Shown one piece after another: positions 52,222 to 60,634 of a stretch of DNA of 64,000 nucleotides. The DNA comes from Bacteroides sp. 519 (GTDB lineage: Bacteria > Bacteroidota > Bacteroidia > Bacteroidales > Bacteroidaceae): assembly GCF_010500955.1 (NCBI RefSeq), contig NZ_QVMJ01000024.1:62001-126000 (forward strand), written 5' to 3'. Under the pieces are notes generated by a model that was given only the letters and a program-made list of their open reading frames with translations, was not told the origin of the DNA and did no database searches. How positions within the stretch are numbered: the first letter of the stretch is position 1; each line of letters begins with the position of its first letter. Both the position numbers and the translations under genes were made by a program.

Positions 52222-53679
52222 TTAAAACCTTCGACCTCTTCCCGCATCAATCCTGAGGAATACAAATAGCAATATTGTAAAGCCCCACAGCGAAGAGCCA
52301 CCATAACTAAAGAACGGTAGCGGTATACCAATAACCGGAGTAAGCCCCAAAACCATACCAATATTTATAAACAGGTGGAAAAAGAATATACTTAGTACCG
52401 AATAGCCGTACACACGCCCAAATGTATGACTCTGCCTCTCGGCTAGCATAATAAGCCGCACAATCAACATGCCATACAGAATCAGCACCGCAACCGAACC
52501 GGCAAAACCTTGTTCCTCGCCAATGGTGCAGAAAATAAAGTCGGTATCCTGTTCGGGTACATATTTCAGTTTGGTTTGGGTACCATTCAGAAAACCTTTG
52601 CCTGTTAAGCCACCCGAACCAATTGCTATTTTAGACTGGTTTACATTGTATCCTGCTCCTGCAAGATCTTCTTCCATGCCTAAAACAACCTTTATTCTCA
52701 CCCGTTGATGCGGTTCAAGTATCTTATCAAAAACATAATCGCTGGAATAAAGAAATATGGCCGACCCGATTGTAAACACAGCAATCCAAAAGAATGTCCA
52801 TTTACGGTCTTTGATTGCCATGAAAGCAAGATATCCAACTACTAATATGGTAAGTCCCCATAATACCTTCGATACATCGAACACCTCAACATTCTTTAGT
52901 ACAAACACAGATATTGTTAGCACTGATACACATACCAGAAGAAGATTCCGGGTAACATCCCATCTTCGCATGTATGTCCACACAAACATAATTGTGAACA
53001 ACAATATTAAGCAGAAAACAGTAAAAACACCAACCGAAGTTGGTGATTCCATAAACGGAACCTCGTCGTACTTAATACCAACAATGAAATAAACAACTGC
53101 ACACACACCCAAGAAAAGTACTATACCCGACATTCCTTCTCTATATAATACCAGAAAAAAAGCCAGATACACCAAGGCCGAACCGGTTTCTTTTTGAAGT
53201 ATAATAAGCATCATCGGCACAATGAAAATAAGCACTGTGGGAACAAGGAATTTCAGTTGCTTTATATCGTAGGAGTATGAATTCATGTACTTTGCCAAGG
53301 CCAAGGCTGTAGCAAACTTGGCAAACTCTGCCGGCTGAATACTCACAGGACCCATTTGAAGCCAGGAGCGGGAGCCTTTAACATCGGGAGCAATAAATAT
53401 GGTGACTATTAAAAGCAGAATCATCCCAATGTAGATGATATATGAAAACATATCGTACATTGTATCTTCCAGCATCATCAGGATAAATGCCAAACCAAAC
53501 GAACAAACTATCCATATAAACTGCTTACCCGAGCGGGTTGAGAAGTCCAGAAAATCTCTTTCGCCGTAATCGTAACTGGCACCACACACGGTGAACCATC
53601 CTGCAACAATAAGTATCAGATAGATACAGATTGTTATCCAGTCAATATTCTTCCAAAGTTTAGCGGTTCTGGAGCTCAT
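52222..53679 (-). CDS. rodA: Rod-shape peptidoglycan polymerase RodA
   Basis: RodA is the SEDS glycosyltransferase that builds side-wall peptidoglycan together with PBP2. The 485-residue membrane protein has GPVSIQPAEFAKFATALALAKY, the catalytic segment DTDFIFCTIGEEQGFAGS, and the final IPLPFFSYGGSSLWG. It is about 100 residues longer than E. coli RodA because of extra central hydrophobic segments, typical for Bacteroidota. It overlaps mrdA by 20 bp at the end of the mre operon. Confidence 0.94.
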   Translation of the reverse strand: MSSRTAKLWKNIDWITICIYLILIVAGWFTVCGASYDYGERDFLDFSTRSGKQFIWIVCSFGLAFILMMLEDTMYDMFSYIIYIGMILLLIVTIFIAPDVKGSRSWLQMGPVSIQPAEFAKFATALALAKYMNSYSYDIKQLKFLVPTVLIFIVPMMLIILQKETGSALVYLAFFLVLYREGMSGIVLFLGVCAVVYFIVGIKYDEVPFMESPTSVGVFTVFCLILLFTIMFVWTYMRRWDVTRNLLLVCVSVLTISVFVLKNVEVFDVSKVLWGLTILVVGYLAFMAIKDRKWTFFWIAVFTIGSAIFLYSSDYVFDKILEPHQRVRIKVVLGMEEDLAGAGYNVNQSKIAIGSGGLTGKGFLNGTQTKLKYVPEQDTDFIFCTIGEEQGFAGSVAVLILYGMLIVRLIMLAERQSHTFGRVYGYSVLSIFFFHLFINIGMVLGLTPVIGIPLPFFSYGGSSLWGFTILLFVFLRIDAGRGRRF

Positions 53680-55558
53680 GAGGTAAAAAGTTTGGTTTCA
53701 GATTAGGCATAAGATTTGCATTACTAATCTGATCAATTAAATATTGTCTTTCGGGGGCTACACTACCCTTCTGGTATTTCTCAATTAAGAGTGCACCAAT
53801 AGGCACCCCGTATGTTGCACCAAAACCACCATTTTCTACATATACACAAATGGCTATATCAGGATTGTTCATTGGGGCAAAGCCCATAAATATGGAGTGG
53901 TCTTTTCCGGTATTCTGGGCTGTTCCGGTTTTACCGCAAATCTCCAGCCCCGGTATATTAGCTCTTCTACAGGTTGATCCAAAAGGGCTACCGATAACTG
54001 CCCCACGCATTCCTTCAACTACATATTCGTAGTATTTAGGATCAACCATTGTATGCCGCCAGGTTGTGTACAAGCTATCCAGTTGGTCGTTTTCAATCTC
54101 TTTCACAATATGTGGAGTAATAAAACGCCCCCGGTTACCGATAGTCGCAGCCAGATTTGCTATTTGCATGGGGGTTAATAAAACTTCACCCTGCCCGATA
54201 GCGGTAGATATAATACGCAAGGCTCCCCAGTTTTCTGTTTTGAATGCTTTGGTATAATATTCTGAATTAGGAATCAGGCCTCTCTTTTCACCAGGCAAGT
54301 CTACTCCCAATGGATAACCAAAACCTTGCGAAACCATGTAGTCCTTCCATCTGTCTAATGCCACATGCGAGGAGCCGTATTTCTTTTTATTATCAATCAT
54401 CCTATATAAGCCCCAACAATAATAGGCATTACAAGAGGTTGAGATAGATGGGATGAAAGGTACAGGTGAACCATGTGGATGGCATCCAACGCGCAAACCG
54501 GCATGAACAAAACCACCATAGCAAGGGAATGATGTGGTTACATCAATGATCCCTTCCTGTAAAAAAGTCAGTCCTTGTGCGGTTTTGAATGTTGATCCCG
54601 GAGGATATGCACTCATTATAGCACGATTAAATAAAGGAGTAAACGGATCTTGATTTAATAACATTTGGTTTGCTCCACGCTGTCTCCCTACCATTAAAGC
54701 AGGGTCGTAGGATGGTGCAGATACAAAACAAAGTATTTCTCCGGTTCTTGGATCAATCGCCACAATCGCTCCTCGTTTATTCTGCATCAACTGTTCTGCC
54801 AGCATTTGCAGCTCAATGTCCAATCCTAATGTCAGGTTTTTGCCTGGGATTGGTTTCTTATCAAGAGCACCATCCATGTATTTCCCTTGAATACGACCAT
54901 GTGCATCGCGCAACAACACTTCTACACCTTTTTCACCACGAAGTTGCTTTTCGTACGAATGTTCTACACCCAGTTTGCCAACATATTCGCCTTGGGTATA
55001 ATAACCTTCTTCATCTTGTTCCAACTCTTTTTTTGAAATTTCGGCAATATCACCTAATGCATGGGCAGCAGAGTTATAAGAATACTTTCGTATGGTAGCT
55101 CTTTCTACTTTAAAGCCGGGAAACTTAAAAAGCTTTTCCTGAAACACACCTACCTCTTCGGGCCGGAGTTGACTCATAAAACTTTGTGGGGTATACCGGG
55201 AATAACCTGGATTGGTACGTTTGTTTTTAATTTCCTCCATGCGTCTGCGAAAGAATTCCGGAGTTATGTCAAGGGTTCGACAAAAATCCAATGTATCCAG
55301 ATTTTGTATTTCGCGTATTGTAACAGTAATATCATAAGCCGGCTGATTAAATACCAGCAATTTACCATTACGATCGTATATTGCACCACGGGCAGGTTTT
55401 AAAACATGTTTAAAGAATGCATTACTATCCGCATTTTCTTTATAATGGTTGGAGAGTACTTGTAGTTCGAACAAACGACCACAATACAACAGAATGGCTA
55501 TAATAACAATTGCCCCAATAATATACTTACGATTCTCAAATGTATAATTCTTTGCCAT
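53660..55558 (-). CDS. mrdA: Penicillin-binding protein 2 (elongation transpeptidase)
   Basis: PBP2 crosslinks peptidoglycan in the elongasome with RodA. The 632-residue protein has an N-terminal membrane anchor and the pedestal domain (FFKHVLKPARGAIYDRNGK). The transpeptidase motifs are SxxK in AYPPGSTFKTAQ, SxN in SISTSCNAYYCWG and KTG in ICGKTGTAQNTG. All catalytic residues are present. It lies between mreD and rodA in the operon. Confidence 0.95.
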   Translation of the reverse strand: MAKNYTFENRKYIIGAIVIIAILLYCGRLFELQVLSNHYKENADSNAFFKHVLKPARGAIYDRNGKLLVFNQPAYDITVTIREIQNLDTLDFCRTLDITPEFFRRRMEEIKNKRTNPGYSRYTPQSFMSQLRPEEVGVFQEKLFKFPGFKVERATIRKYSYNSAAHALGDIAEISKKELEQDEEGYYTQGEYVGKLGVEHSYEKQLRGEKGVEVLLRDAHGRIQGKYMDGALDKKPIPGKNLTLGLDIELQMLAEQLMQNKRGAIVAIDPRTGEILCFVSAPSYDPALMVGRQRGANQMLLNQDPFTPLFNRAIMSAYPPGSTFKTAQGLTFLQEGIIDVTTSFPCYGGFVHAGLRVGCHPHGSPVPFIPSISTSCNAYYCWGLYRMIDNKKKYGSSHVALDRWKDYMVSQGFGYPLGVDLPGEKRGLIPNSEYYTKAFKTENWGALRIISTAIGQGEVLLTPMQIANLAATIGNRGRFITPHIVKEIENDQLDSLYTTWRHTMVDPKYYEYVVEGMRGAVIGSPFGSTCRRANIPGLEICGKTGTAQNTGKDHSIFMGFAPMNNPDIAICVYVENGGFGATYGVPIGALLIEKYQKGSVAPERQYLIDQISNANLMPNLKPNFLPHELQNR

Positions 55559-55560
55559 AA

Positions 55561-56058
55561 TTACTTCTTCACACTATCAATTGCTAAAATACAAGCAATA
55601 GATAGAATAGTGCTACTCACAATCTTTATCAACAACGTCTGAATATCGGCCAGAGAGTAAAAGGACAAGCCAAATACAATTATATGATGTGTCAGTATTG
55701 TCCCCATAAGGTATTTCAGAAACGAGAAGAAACCCATGCTCCGGATGGAAGGTGCAATGGTATCCTGATTATCGCGTGGAATAAATAAACGCAGATACGG
55801 CGTACGTATAAATGCCAGAAAAACAGTAGCAGCTGTATTTATACCCGGGGTATCCGAGAATATATCTACAGCCAATCCTAAAAAGAATCCCCACATCAGC
55901 AATCCGTTTCTGGATGTTGAGATGTCGAGCTTAAGGATTAAATAAACATATATAAAAGGGGTTGCATATCCGGCAATATGCACATTATTCAAGATTAATA
56001 CCTGTAACAATACTAAACCTATAAACCACCCTATTTTATGGAAAATATTCATTGTCAT
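55561..56058 (-). CDS. mreD: Rod-shape protein MreD
   Basis: A 165-residue protein with about five membrane segments, positioned between mreC and mrdA. The sequence is weakly conserved, as is normal for MreD, with NVHIAGYATPFIYVYLILKL and GLAVDIFSDTPGINTAATVFLAFIR typical of Bacteroidota members. It overlaps mreC by 4 bp and lies 2 bp from mrdA. The call rests on topology and on gene order. Confidence 0.88.
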   Translation of the reverse strand: MTMNIFHKIGWFIGLVLLQVLILNNVHIAGYATPFIYVYLILKLDISTSRNGLLMWGFFLGLAVDIFSDTPGINTAATVFLAFIRTPYLRLFIPRDNQDTIAPSIRSMGFFSFLKYLMGTILTHHIIVFGLSFYSLADIQTLLIKIVSSTILSIACILAIDSVKK

Positions 56059-56921
56059 TGGTATCTAGTTGCAGGATGCTGTATATTAGGTTCTTCTTCC
56101 AATTCTCTTTGCTCTTTCTGTCCAACTCTGGATACAACTCTAACATTGCCAAGCTTACCAAAGTCGGCAGCCAGTTTTACTTTCAGGTTGTAAGATAATC
56201 CATCGTCAGAGTCTTCCATATCGTCAACTATTCCAACAATCAACCCTTCGGGGAAAACAGCCGAGTGTCCGCTTGTAATCACCGTATCGCCCAGATTAAA
56301 TTCTGCATGGCGGGGCAAGTCTTTCAGGTAGGCATATTTTGAGTTCATTCCTTCCCAGCGGAGATAACCAAAGTATTCGCTCGACTTGATTTTACAGCTT
56401 ATGCTCGATTTGGAGTTCAGCAAAGAAATCACCAATGAATAGTGAGAAGATGTGAGATAAACAATTCCAACTACTCCTCTTCCGTCAACCACTCCCATTT
56501 CGGGCCTGATGCTATCATTTGATCCCTTGTCGAGTGTTATGTAGTTATCAGCTTTGTTTATACTGTTTTTAGTAGCATAAGCTTTAAAAACAGTATAGTC
56601 GCTCTTGGTCAGGTTCAATTTATCAATCATTGCAACAGAATCCGGTTCGTATTGGCGCAATGTTTTTTCAAGTAAAGAGATTCGCTGTTCGAGCATCATA
56701 TTCCGCTCCAACAAATCTTCGTTGTTCGATTTCAGATGGAAGTACGATGAGGCTTTACCCGATAGTTCATAAACTTTTCCAACAACTACATTGGCAGATG
56801 TGAAAAAAGCACCTTGCTGGTACATATTGAAACGAACCAGCAAGGCGAACGCTATTAATTCCAGAAAAATAAAAAGGAACCAATAGTTATATTTAATAAG
56901 AAACCTGAGAAGATAGCGCAT
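56055..56921 (-). CDS. mreC: Rod-shape protein MreC
   Basis: MreC is the periplasmic scaffold linking MreB filaments with PBP2. The 288-residue protein has one N-terminal membrane segment, a coiled coil (ENLERN-like region at about 65-90, LLERNMMLEQRISLLEKTL), and the beta-domain with NYITLDKGSNDSIRPEMGVVDGRGVVGIV and GDTVITSGHSAVFPEGLIVG. The C-terminus is charged. It lies 8 bp after mreB. Confidence 0.94.
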   Translation of the reverse strand: MRYLLRFLIKYNYWFLFIFLELIAFALLVRFNMYQQGAFFTSANVVVGKVYELSGKASSYFHLKSNNEDLLERNMMLEQRISLLEKTLRQYEPDSVAMIDKLNLTKSDYTVFKAYATKNSINKADNYITLDKGSNDSIRPEMGVVDGRGVVGIVYLTSSHYSLVISLLNSKSSISCKIKSSEYFGYLRWEGMNSKYAYLKDLPRHAEFNLGDTVITSGHSAVFPEGLIVGIVDDMEDSDDGLSYNLKVKLAADFGKLGNVRVVSRVGQKEQRELEEEPNIQHPATRYQ

Positions 56922-56929
56922 TCAATTTA

Positions 56930-57952
56930 TTATCGCATTAAGAAAGAAAATCTGTCTACATTCTTTAGCGCAATTCCTGTACCTTTAGCCACTGCATGAA
57001 GAGGATCTTCGGCAATATGGAAAGGAATATTTATTTTCTCGGTTAAACGTTTATCCAATCCACGGAGTAACGCTCCTCCACCCGAGAGATAAATACCATT
57101 GTGTACAATATCTGCATAAAGTTCGGGCGGTGTGCTTTCAAGGGCACTTAATATGGCAGTTTCTATTTTTGAAATAGATTTTTCCAAACAGTGCGCAACT
57201 TCCTGATAACATACCGGTACTTCCATTGGAAGTGCAGTAATTCGATTCGGTCCGTGTACTATATAATCGTCCGGAGCATCTTCGCCCAATTCGGTTAGGG
57301 CGGCACCAACGTTTATCTTGATACGTTCGGCCATACGCTCGCTTACTTTTACGTTATGCTGGCGGTTCATGTACTCCTGAATATCAGCAGTCAGATCGTC
57401 GCCGGCTATACGGATGGAGTTGTTGGATACGATACCACCTAACGAAATAATAGCAATTTCGGTTGATCCACCACCTATATCAACAATCATGTTACCTTCG
57501 GGAGCCTCTACATCGATACCAATACCTATTGCGGCTGCCATTGGTTCAAATATCAGGTAAACATCACGACCGTCGGCATGCTCGGCCGAGTCGCGAACAG
57601 CACGAAGTTCAACTTCGGTACTTCCCGATGGAACACCAATTACCATTCTGAACGAGGAGGCAAAAAGGCTTCTACGGATATTTACCATTTTTATCAGTCC
57701 GCGTATCATTTGCTCGCAGGCATAGAAGTCTGCAATAACACCATCGCGTAGAGGACGTATTGTTTTTATATTGTCGTGGGTTTTCTCATGCATCATCTTT
57801 GCCTTTTCCCCCACTGCTATCATCTTGTCTGTACGACGGTCTAACGCAACAACCGATGGTTCATCTACTACTATCTTACCATTACTTATAATAATGGTAT
57901 TAGCAGTACCAAGGTCCATTGCGATTTCCTGTGTAAAAGAGAATAATCCCAT
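56930..57952 (-). CDS. mreB: Rod-shape actin homolog MreB
   Basis: MreB is the filament-forming ATPase that positions wall synthesis. The 340-residue protein shows MDLGTANTIIISNGKIVVDEPSVVA, the ATP-binding GVPSGSTEVELRAVRDSAEHA, MIVDIGGGSTEIAIISLGGIV and GIYLSGGGALLRGLDKRL. It is first in the mreB-mreC-mreD-mrdA-rodA operon and is preceded by a word-repeat hairpin separating it from purH. Confidence 0.97.
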   Translation of the reverse strand: MGLFSFTQEIAMDLGTANTIIISNGKIVVDEPSVVALDRRTDKMIAVGEKAKMMHEKTHDNIKTIRPLRDGVIADFYACEQMIRGLIKMVNIRRSLFASSFRMVIGVPSGSTEVELRAVRDSAEHADGRDVYLIFEPMAAAIGIGIDVEAPEGNMIVDIGGGSTEIAIISLGGIVSNNSIRIAGDDLTADIQEYMNRQHNVKVSERMAERIKINVGAALTELGEDAPDDYIVHGPNRITALPMEVPVCYQEVAHCLEKSISKIETAILSALESTPPELYADIVHNGIYLSGGGALLRGLDKRLTEKINIPFHIAEDPLHAVAKGTGIALKNVDRFSFLMR

Positions 57953-57960
57953 TTCTTTAA

Positions 57961-58066
57961 GTTTTGAGTTATGAGTTTTGAGTTATGAGTAGTGAGTTTT
58001 GAGTAGTGAGTTTTGAGTGCCATGCGGACTCGTTACTCACTACTCAAAACTCATAACTCATTACTT
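57961..58066. repeat. Word-repeat hairpin (GAGTTTTGAGT words) between purH and mreB
   Basis: TTTTGAGTTATGAG and TAGTGAGTTTTGAG words (57962-58017) face ACTCACTACTCAAAACTCATAACTCA words (58034-58060) around CCATGCGGAC (58020-58029). It has the same word family as 12731-12820. Confidence 0.87.
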
Positions 58067-58068
58067 TT

Positions 58069-59592
58069 TTAGTGTTTGAAATGCCGTATCCCTGTAATCA
58101 CCATAGCCATACCATGCTCGTTTGCATAATCAAAGCTAAGTTGATCTTTTACAGAGCCACCCGGTTGAATAACTGCTGTAATTCCGGCCTGATCGGCAAT
58201 TTCTACACAATCAGGGAACGGGAAGAAGGCATCGGATGCCATTACGGCTCCCTGCAAATCAAAGCCAAATGTTTTTGCTTTCTCAATTGCTTGTTTCAAT
58301 GCATCAACACGCGAAGTTTGTCCAACTCCACTGGCTAAAAGTTGCTTGTCTTTTACTAGAACAATCGAATTGGACTTACTGTTCTTGACAATCTTGTTTG
58401 CGAACAACATATCTTCTACCTCATCGGGTGTTGGTTCCCTGTCGGTAACAACTTTCAGGTCGGCAATTGTTTCAATATTTACATCTCTGTCCTGTACTAA
58501 AACTCCATTCAGTAAGGAGCGGAACTGCTTTTTCTGTAGGTTAGCAGGTTTGCGAACAAGGATAATCCTGTTCTTTTTCTGTCCCAGAATTTCCAATGCG
58601 TCTACATCGTAATCGGGTGCAATAATAACTTCAAAAAATATTTTGTTTATTTCTTCGGCAGCCTCTTTGTCAATCACGCCATTGGTAATTAATACTCCTC
58701 CGAATGCCGATACGGGGTCACCGGCTAAAGCTTCAGTCCATGCTTCGAGTACAGTTGGGCGCGATGCTAATCCGCAAGCATTGTTATGTTTCAGGATAGC
58801 AAAGGTTGTATCTTCGAATTCGTCGATAAGTTCAACGGCTGCATTTATATCGAGCAGGTTGTTGTATGATATTTCTTTTCCATGAATCTGGTCGAACATT
58901 GCATCCAGATCGCCATAAAAATAGCCCTTCTGATGTGGGTTCTCACCATATCGAAGAGCTTTCTGGTCGTTAGCCGAACTGCGGAAGGCTGATCCTTTTT
59001 CGGCATCGAAATAATTAAAAATAGCTGAATCGTAATGAGAGGATACTGCAAATGCTTCTTTAGCCATCCAACGACGTTCTTCGAGCGTGGAAGTAGCTCC
59101 ATGCTCCATCAACATATCGAGCAATGGTTTGTACTGTTGTTGCGAGGCTACAATAATTACGTCGTTATAGTTTTTTGCTGCTGCACGGATAAGTGATATA
59201 CCGCCTATATCTATTTTTTCGATTATTGCAGCATCGTCGGCTCCCGAAGCTACGGTTGCTTCGAAGGGGTAAAGGTCTACAATTACAAGATCTATTTCGG
59301 GGATTTCGTACTTTTCAATTTGCTGAATATCCTGTTCGTTTGAGCGACGACACAGTATTCCTCCAAATACTTTGGGATGCAGTGTTTTAACTCTTCCTCC
59401 AAGAATCGAAGGATAGGTTGTAAGGTCTTCTACTGCCTTACATGGATATCCCAATGATTCAATAAATTGCCGGGTCCCTCCGGTTGACAAAAATTCTACT
59501 CCCTCTTCATGCAGTTTGGTTATAATTTCATCCAAACCTTCTTTATGATAAACCGATACCAGAGCGGTTTTTATCCTCTTAGTTTCAGACAT
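58069..59592 (-). CDS. purH: Bifunctional AICAR transformylase / IMP cyclohydrolase
   Basis: PurH performs the last two steps of IMP synthesis. The 507-residue protein has the N-terminal cyclohydrolase domain (STGGTRQFIESLGYPCKAVEDLTTYP, GGRVKTLHPKVFGGIL). The transformylase domain follows with ALRYGENPHQKGYFYG, FAILKHNNACGLASR and DAFFPFPDCVEIADQAGITAVIQPGGSVKD. The length is normal. Upstream lies a 1-kb gene-free stretch full of repeats; no PurR-like site is evident. Confidence 0.96.
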   Translation of the reverse strand: MSETKRIKTALVSVYHKEGLDEIITKLHEEGVEFLSTGGTRQFIESLGYPCKAVEDLTTYPSILGGRVKTLHPKVFGGILCRRSNEQDIQQIEKYEIPEIDLVIVDLYPFEATVASGADDAAIIEKIDIGGISLIRAAAKNYNDVIIVASQQQYKPLLDMLMEHGATSTLEERRWMAKEAFAVSSHYDSAIFNYFDAEKGSAFRSSANDQKALRYGENPHQKGYFYGDLDAMFDQIHGKEISYNNLLDINAAVELIDEFEDTTFAILKHNNACGLASRPTVLEAWTEALAGDPVSAFGGVLITNGVIDKEAAEEINKIFFEVIIAPDYDVDALEILGQKKNRIILVRKPANLQKKQFRSLLNGVLVQDRDVNIETIADLKVVTDREPTPDEVEDMLFANKIVKNSKSNSIVLVKDKQLLASGVGQTSRVDALKQAIEKAKTFGFDLQGAVMASDAFFPFPDCVEIADQAGITAVIQPGGSVKDQLSFDYANEHGMAMVITGIRHFKH

Positions 59593-59743
59593 TTAATTCG
59601 TATTTTTAGATAGATGTGCAAAGTTACAAAATATTGTTTTATAACGCATAATAAAAACAATGTGAATTAATAATAAAAACAAGGGATTTTTTAAGACTCA
59701 ACTACTTTACTTCCTCTACCTCACTTTACCTCCTTTCCCTACA

Positions 59744-60254
59744 CAGAAGTTTAAAATGCAAAATTTGTCGTCATTCAACACGCAGAGGCTCTATTTTATT
59801 GATTAACAATACGTTAAACGCGTGTTGAATGCCGTGTTGAGAAACATTATTACAGATTTGTCGTCACGCTTTGATGAGGGTAAAAGTTATAGTATTATTT
59901 GATCTCTAAAGAACGTCGACAGTTTCACGGTAGGAAACCAACGGTTTCACGGTAGGAAACCAACGGTTTCACGGTAGGAAACCAACGGTTTCACGGTAGG
60001 AAACCACTTGTTTCCTATGTAGGAAACGACTTGTTTTCTACGTAGGAAACAGTTGGTTTTCTATATAGAAAACTACTTGTTTCACTGCACAAAACAAGAA
60101 TGAAACTAGTTGTCTCATGCACATCTCGCGTGCTGACAATGTTGTAATGATATTTGCCAGCACACTTTGCCAGCACGCTTTAACAAACTAATAATCAAAC
60201 AGATAAACCGTTGTGTGCTGGCAGTGCTGGCAAATTTTGCATTTTAAACTTCTG
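59744..60254. mobile_element. 511-bp element with 24-bp terminal inverted repeats and an eight-unit palindrome array
   Basis: 59744-59767 and 60231-60254 are perfect 24-bp inverted copies. Inside are three things. First is an inner hairpin pairing CGTCATTCAACACG (59769-59782) with CGTGTTGAATG (59821-59831). Second is the array of GTTTC..GGAAAC palindromes starting at 59922, 59944, 59966, 59988, 60010, 60033, 60056 and 60079, with 5-bp spacers. Third is a TGCCAGCAC/GTGCTGGCA inverted set (60149-60229). No reading frame is credible. The array and first hairpin match 23640-23930. It could be a non-autonomous transposable element; no target duplication is obvious. Confidence 0.75.
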
Positions 60255-60339
60255 GGAGGAGGTAAATTAAAGTGTTTTGGGTTCAGTTAGTGGCGGAGTA
60301 TACGGACCCCTCCGCCCTTTGGGCTGTTAAGTTCTAATA

Positions 60340-60440
60340 TTTTAACCGCAGAGTTTCGCGGATTAACGCGGAGTTTTTAATTTCTATGCAGCATTGAATA
60401 TTAAACTCTGCGAAACTCTGCGTACTCTGCGGTTAAAAAA
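60340..60440. repeat. Word-repeat hairpin (AACCGCAGAGTTTCGCGG), copy 2
   Basis: Near-identical to 33331-33432, with centre TCTATGCAGCAT at 60383-60394. Between this and the 511-bp element, GGCGGAG/CTCCGCC at 60292-60317 forms a further small stem. Confidence 0.9.
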
Positions 60441-60453
60441 AGAATAGTTAAAT

Positions 60454-60515
60454 GTGGGTGCCCTGATGATGGTTTGCAATGTATTATTCCATGCGGCACA
60501 CATCAGGGCACCCAC
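60454..60515. repeat. 15-bp perfect stem with a CCATGCGGCAC loop
   Basis: GTGGGTGCCCTGATG (60454-60468) pairs perfectly with CATCAGGGCACCCAC (60501-60515). The 32-nt loop holds CCATGCGGCAC (60489-60499), another ATGCNGCA-type centre. Beyond it, to 60634, there is one solo arm of AACTCCGCGTAACTTAGCG and nothing else. Confidence 0.85.
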
Positions 60516-60634
60516 AAGGGATGCCCCTACATTGTGTACCCATTCTGAAATGTTTTTTTTGAATATTTTGAATCACGAGAGTTCCTGTCGCATCGAAATA
60601 AAAACTCCGCGTAACTTAGCGTTTCATTTTCCCT

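Noticed and set aside
19721..60293. The 14-mer CCACTAACTGAACC at 19721-19734 and its reverse complement at 60280-60293
   Set aside because: By rough expectation a 64-kb window contains several random 14-bp matches, so this pair alone means nothing.
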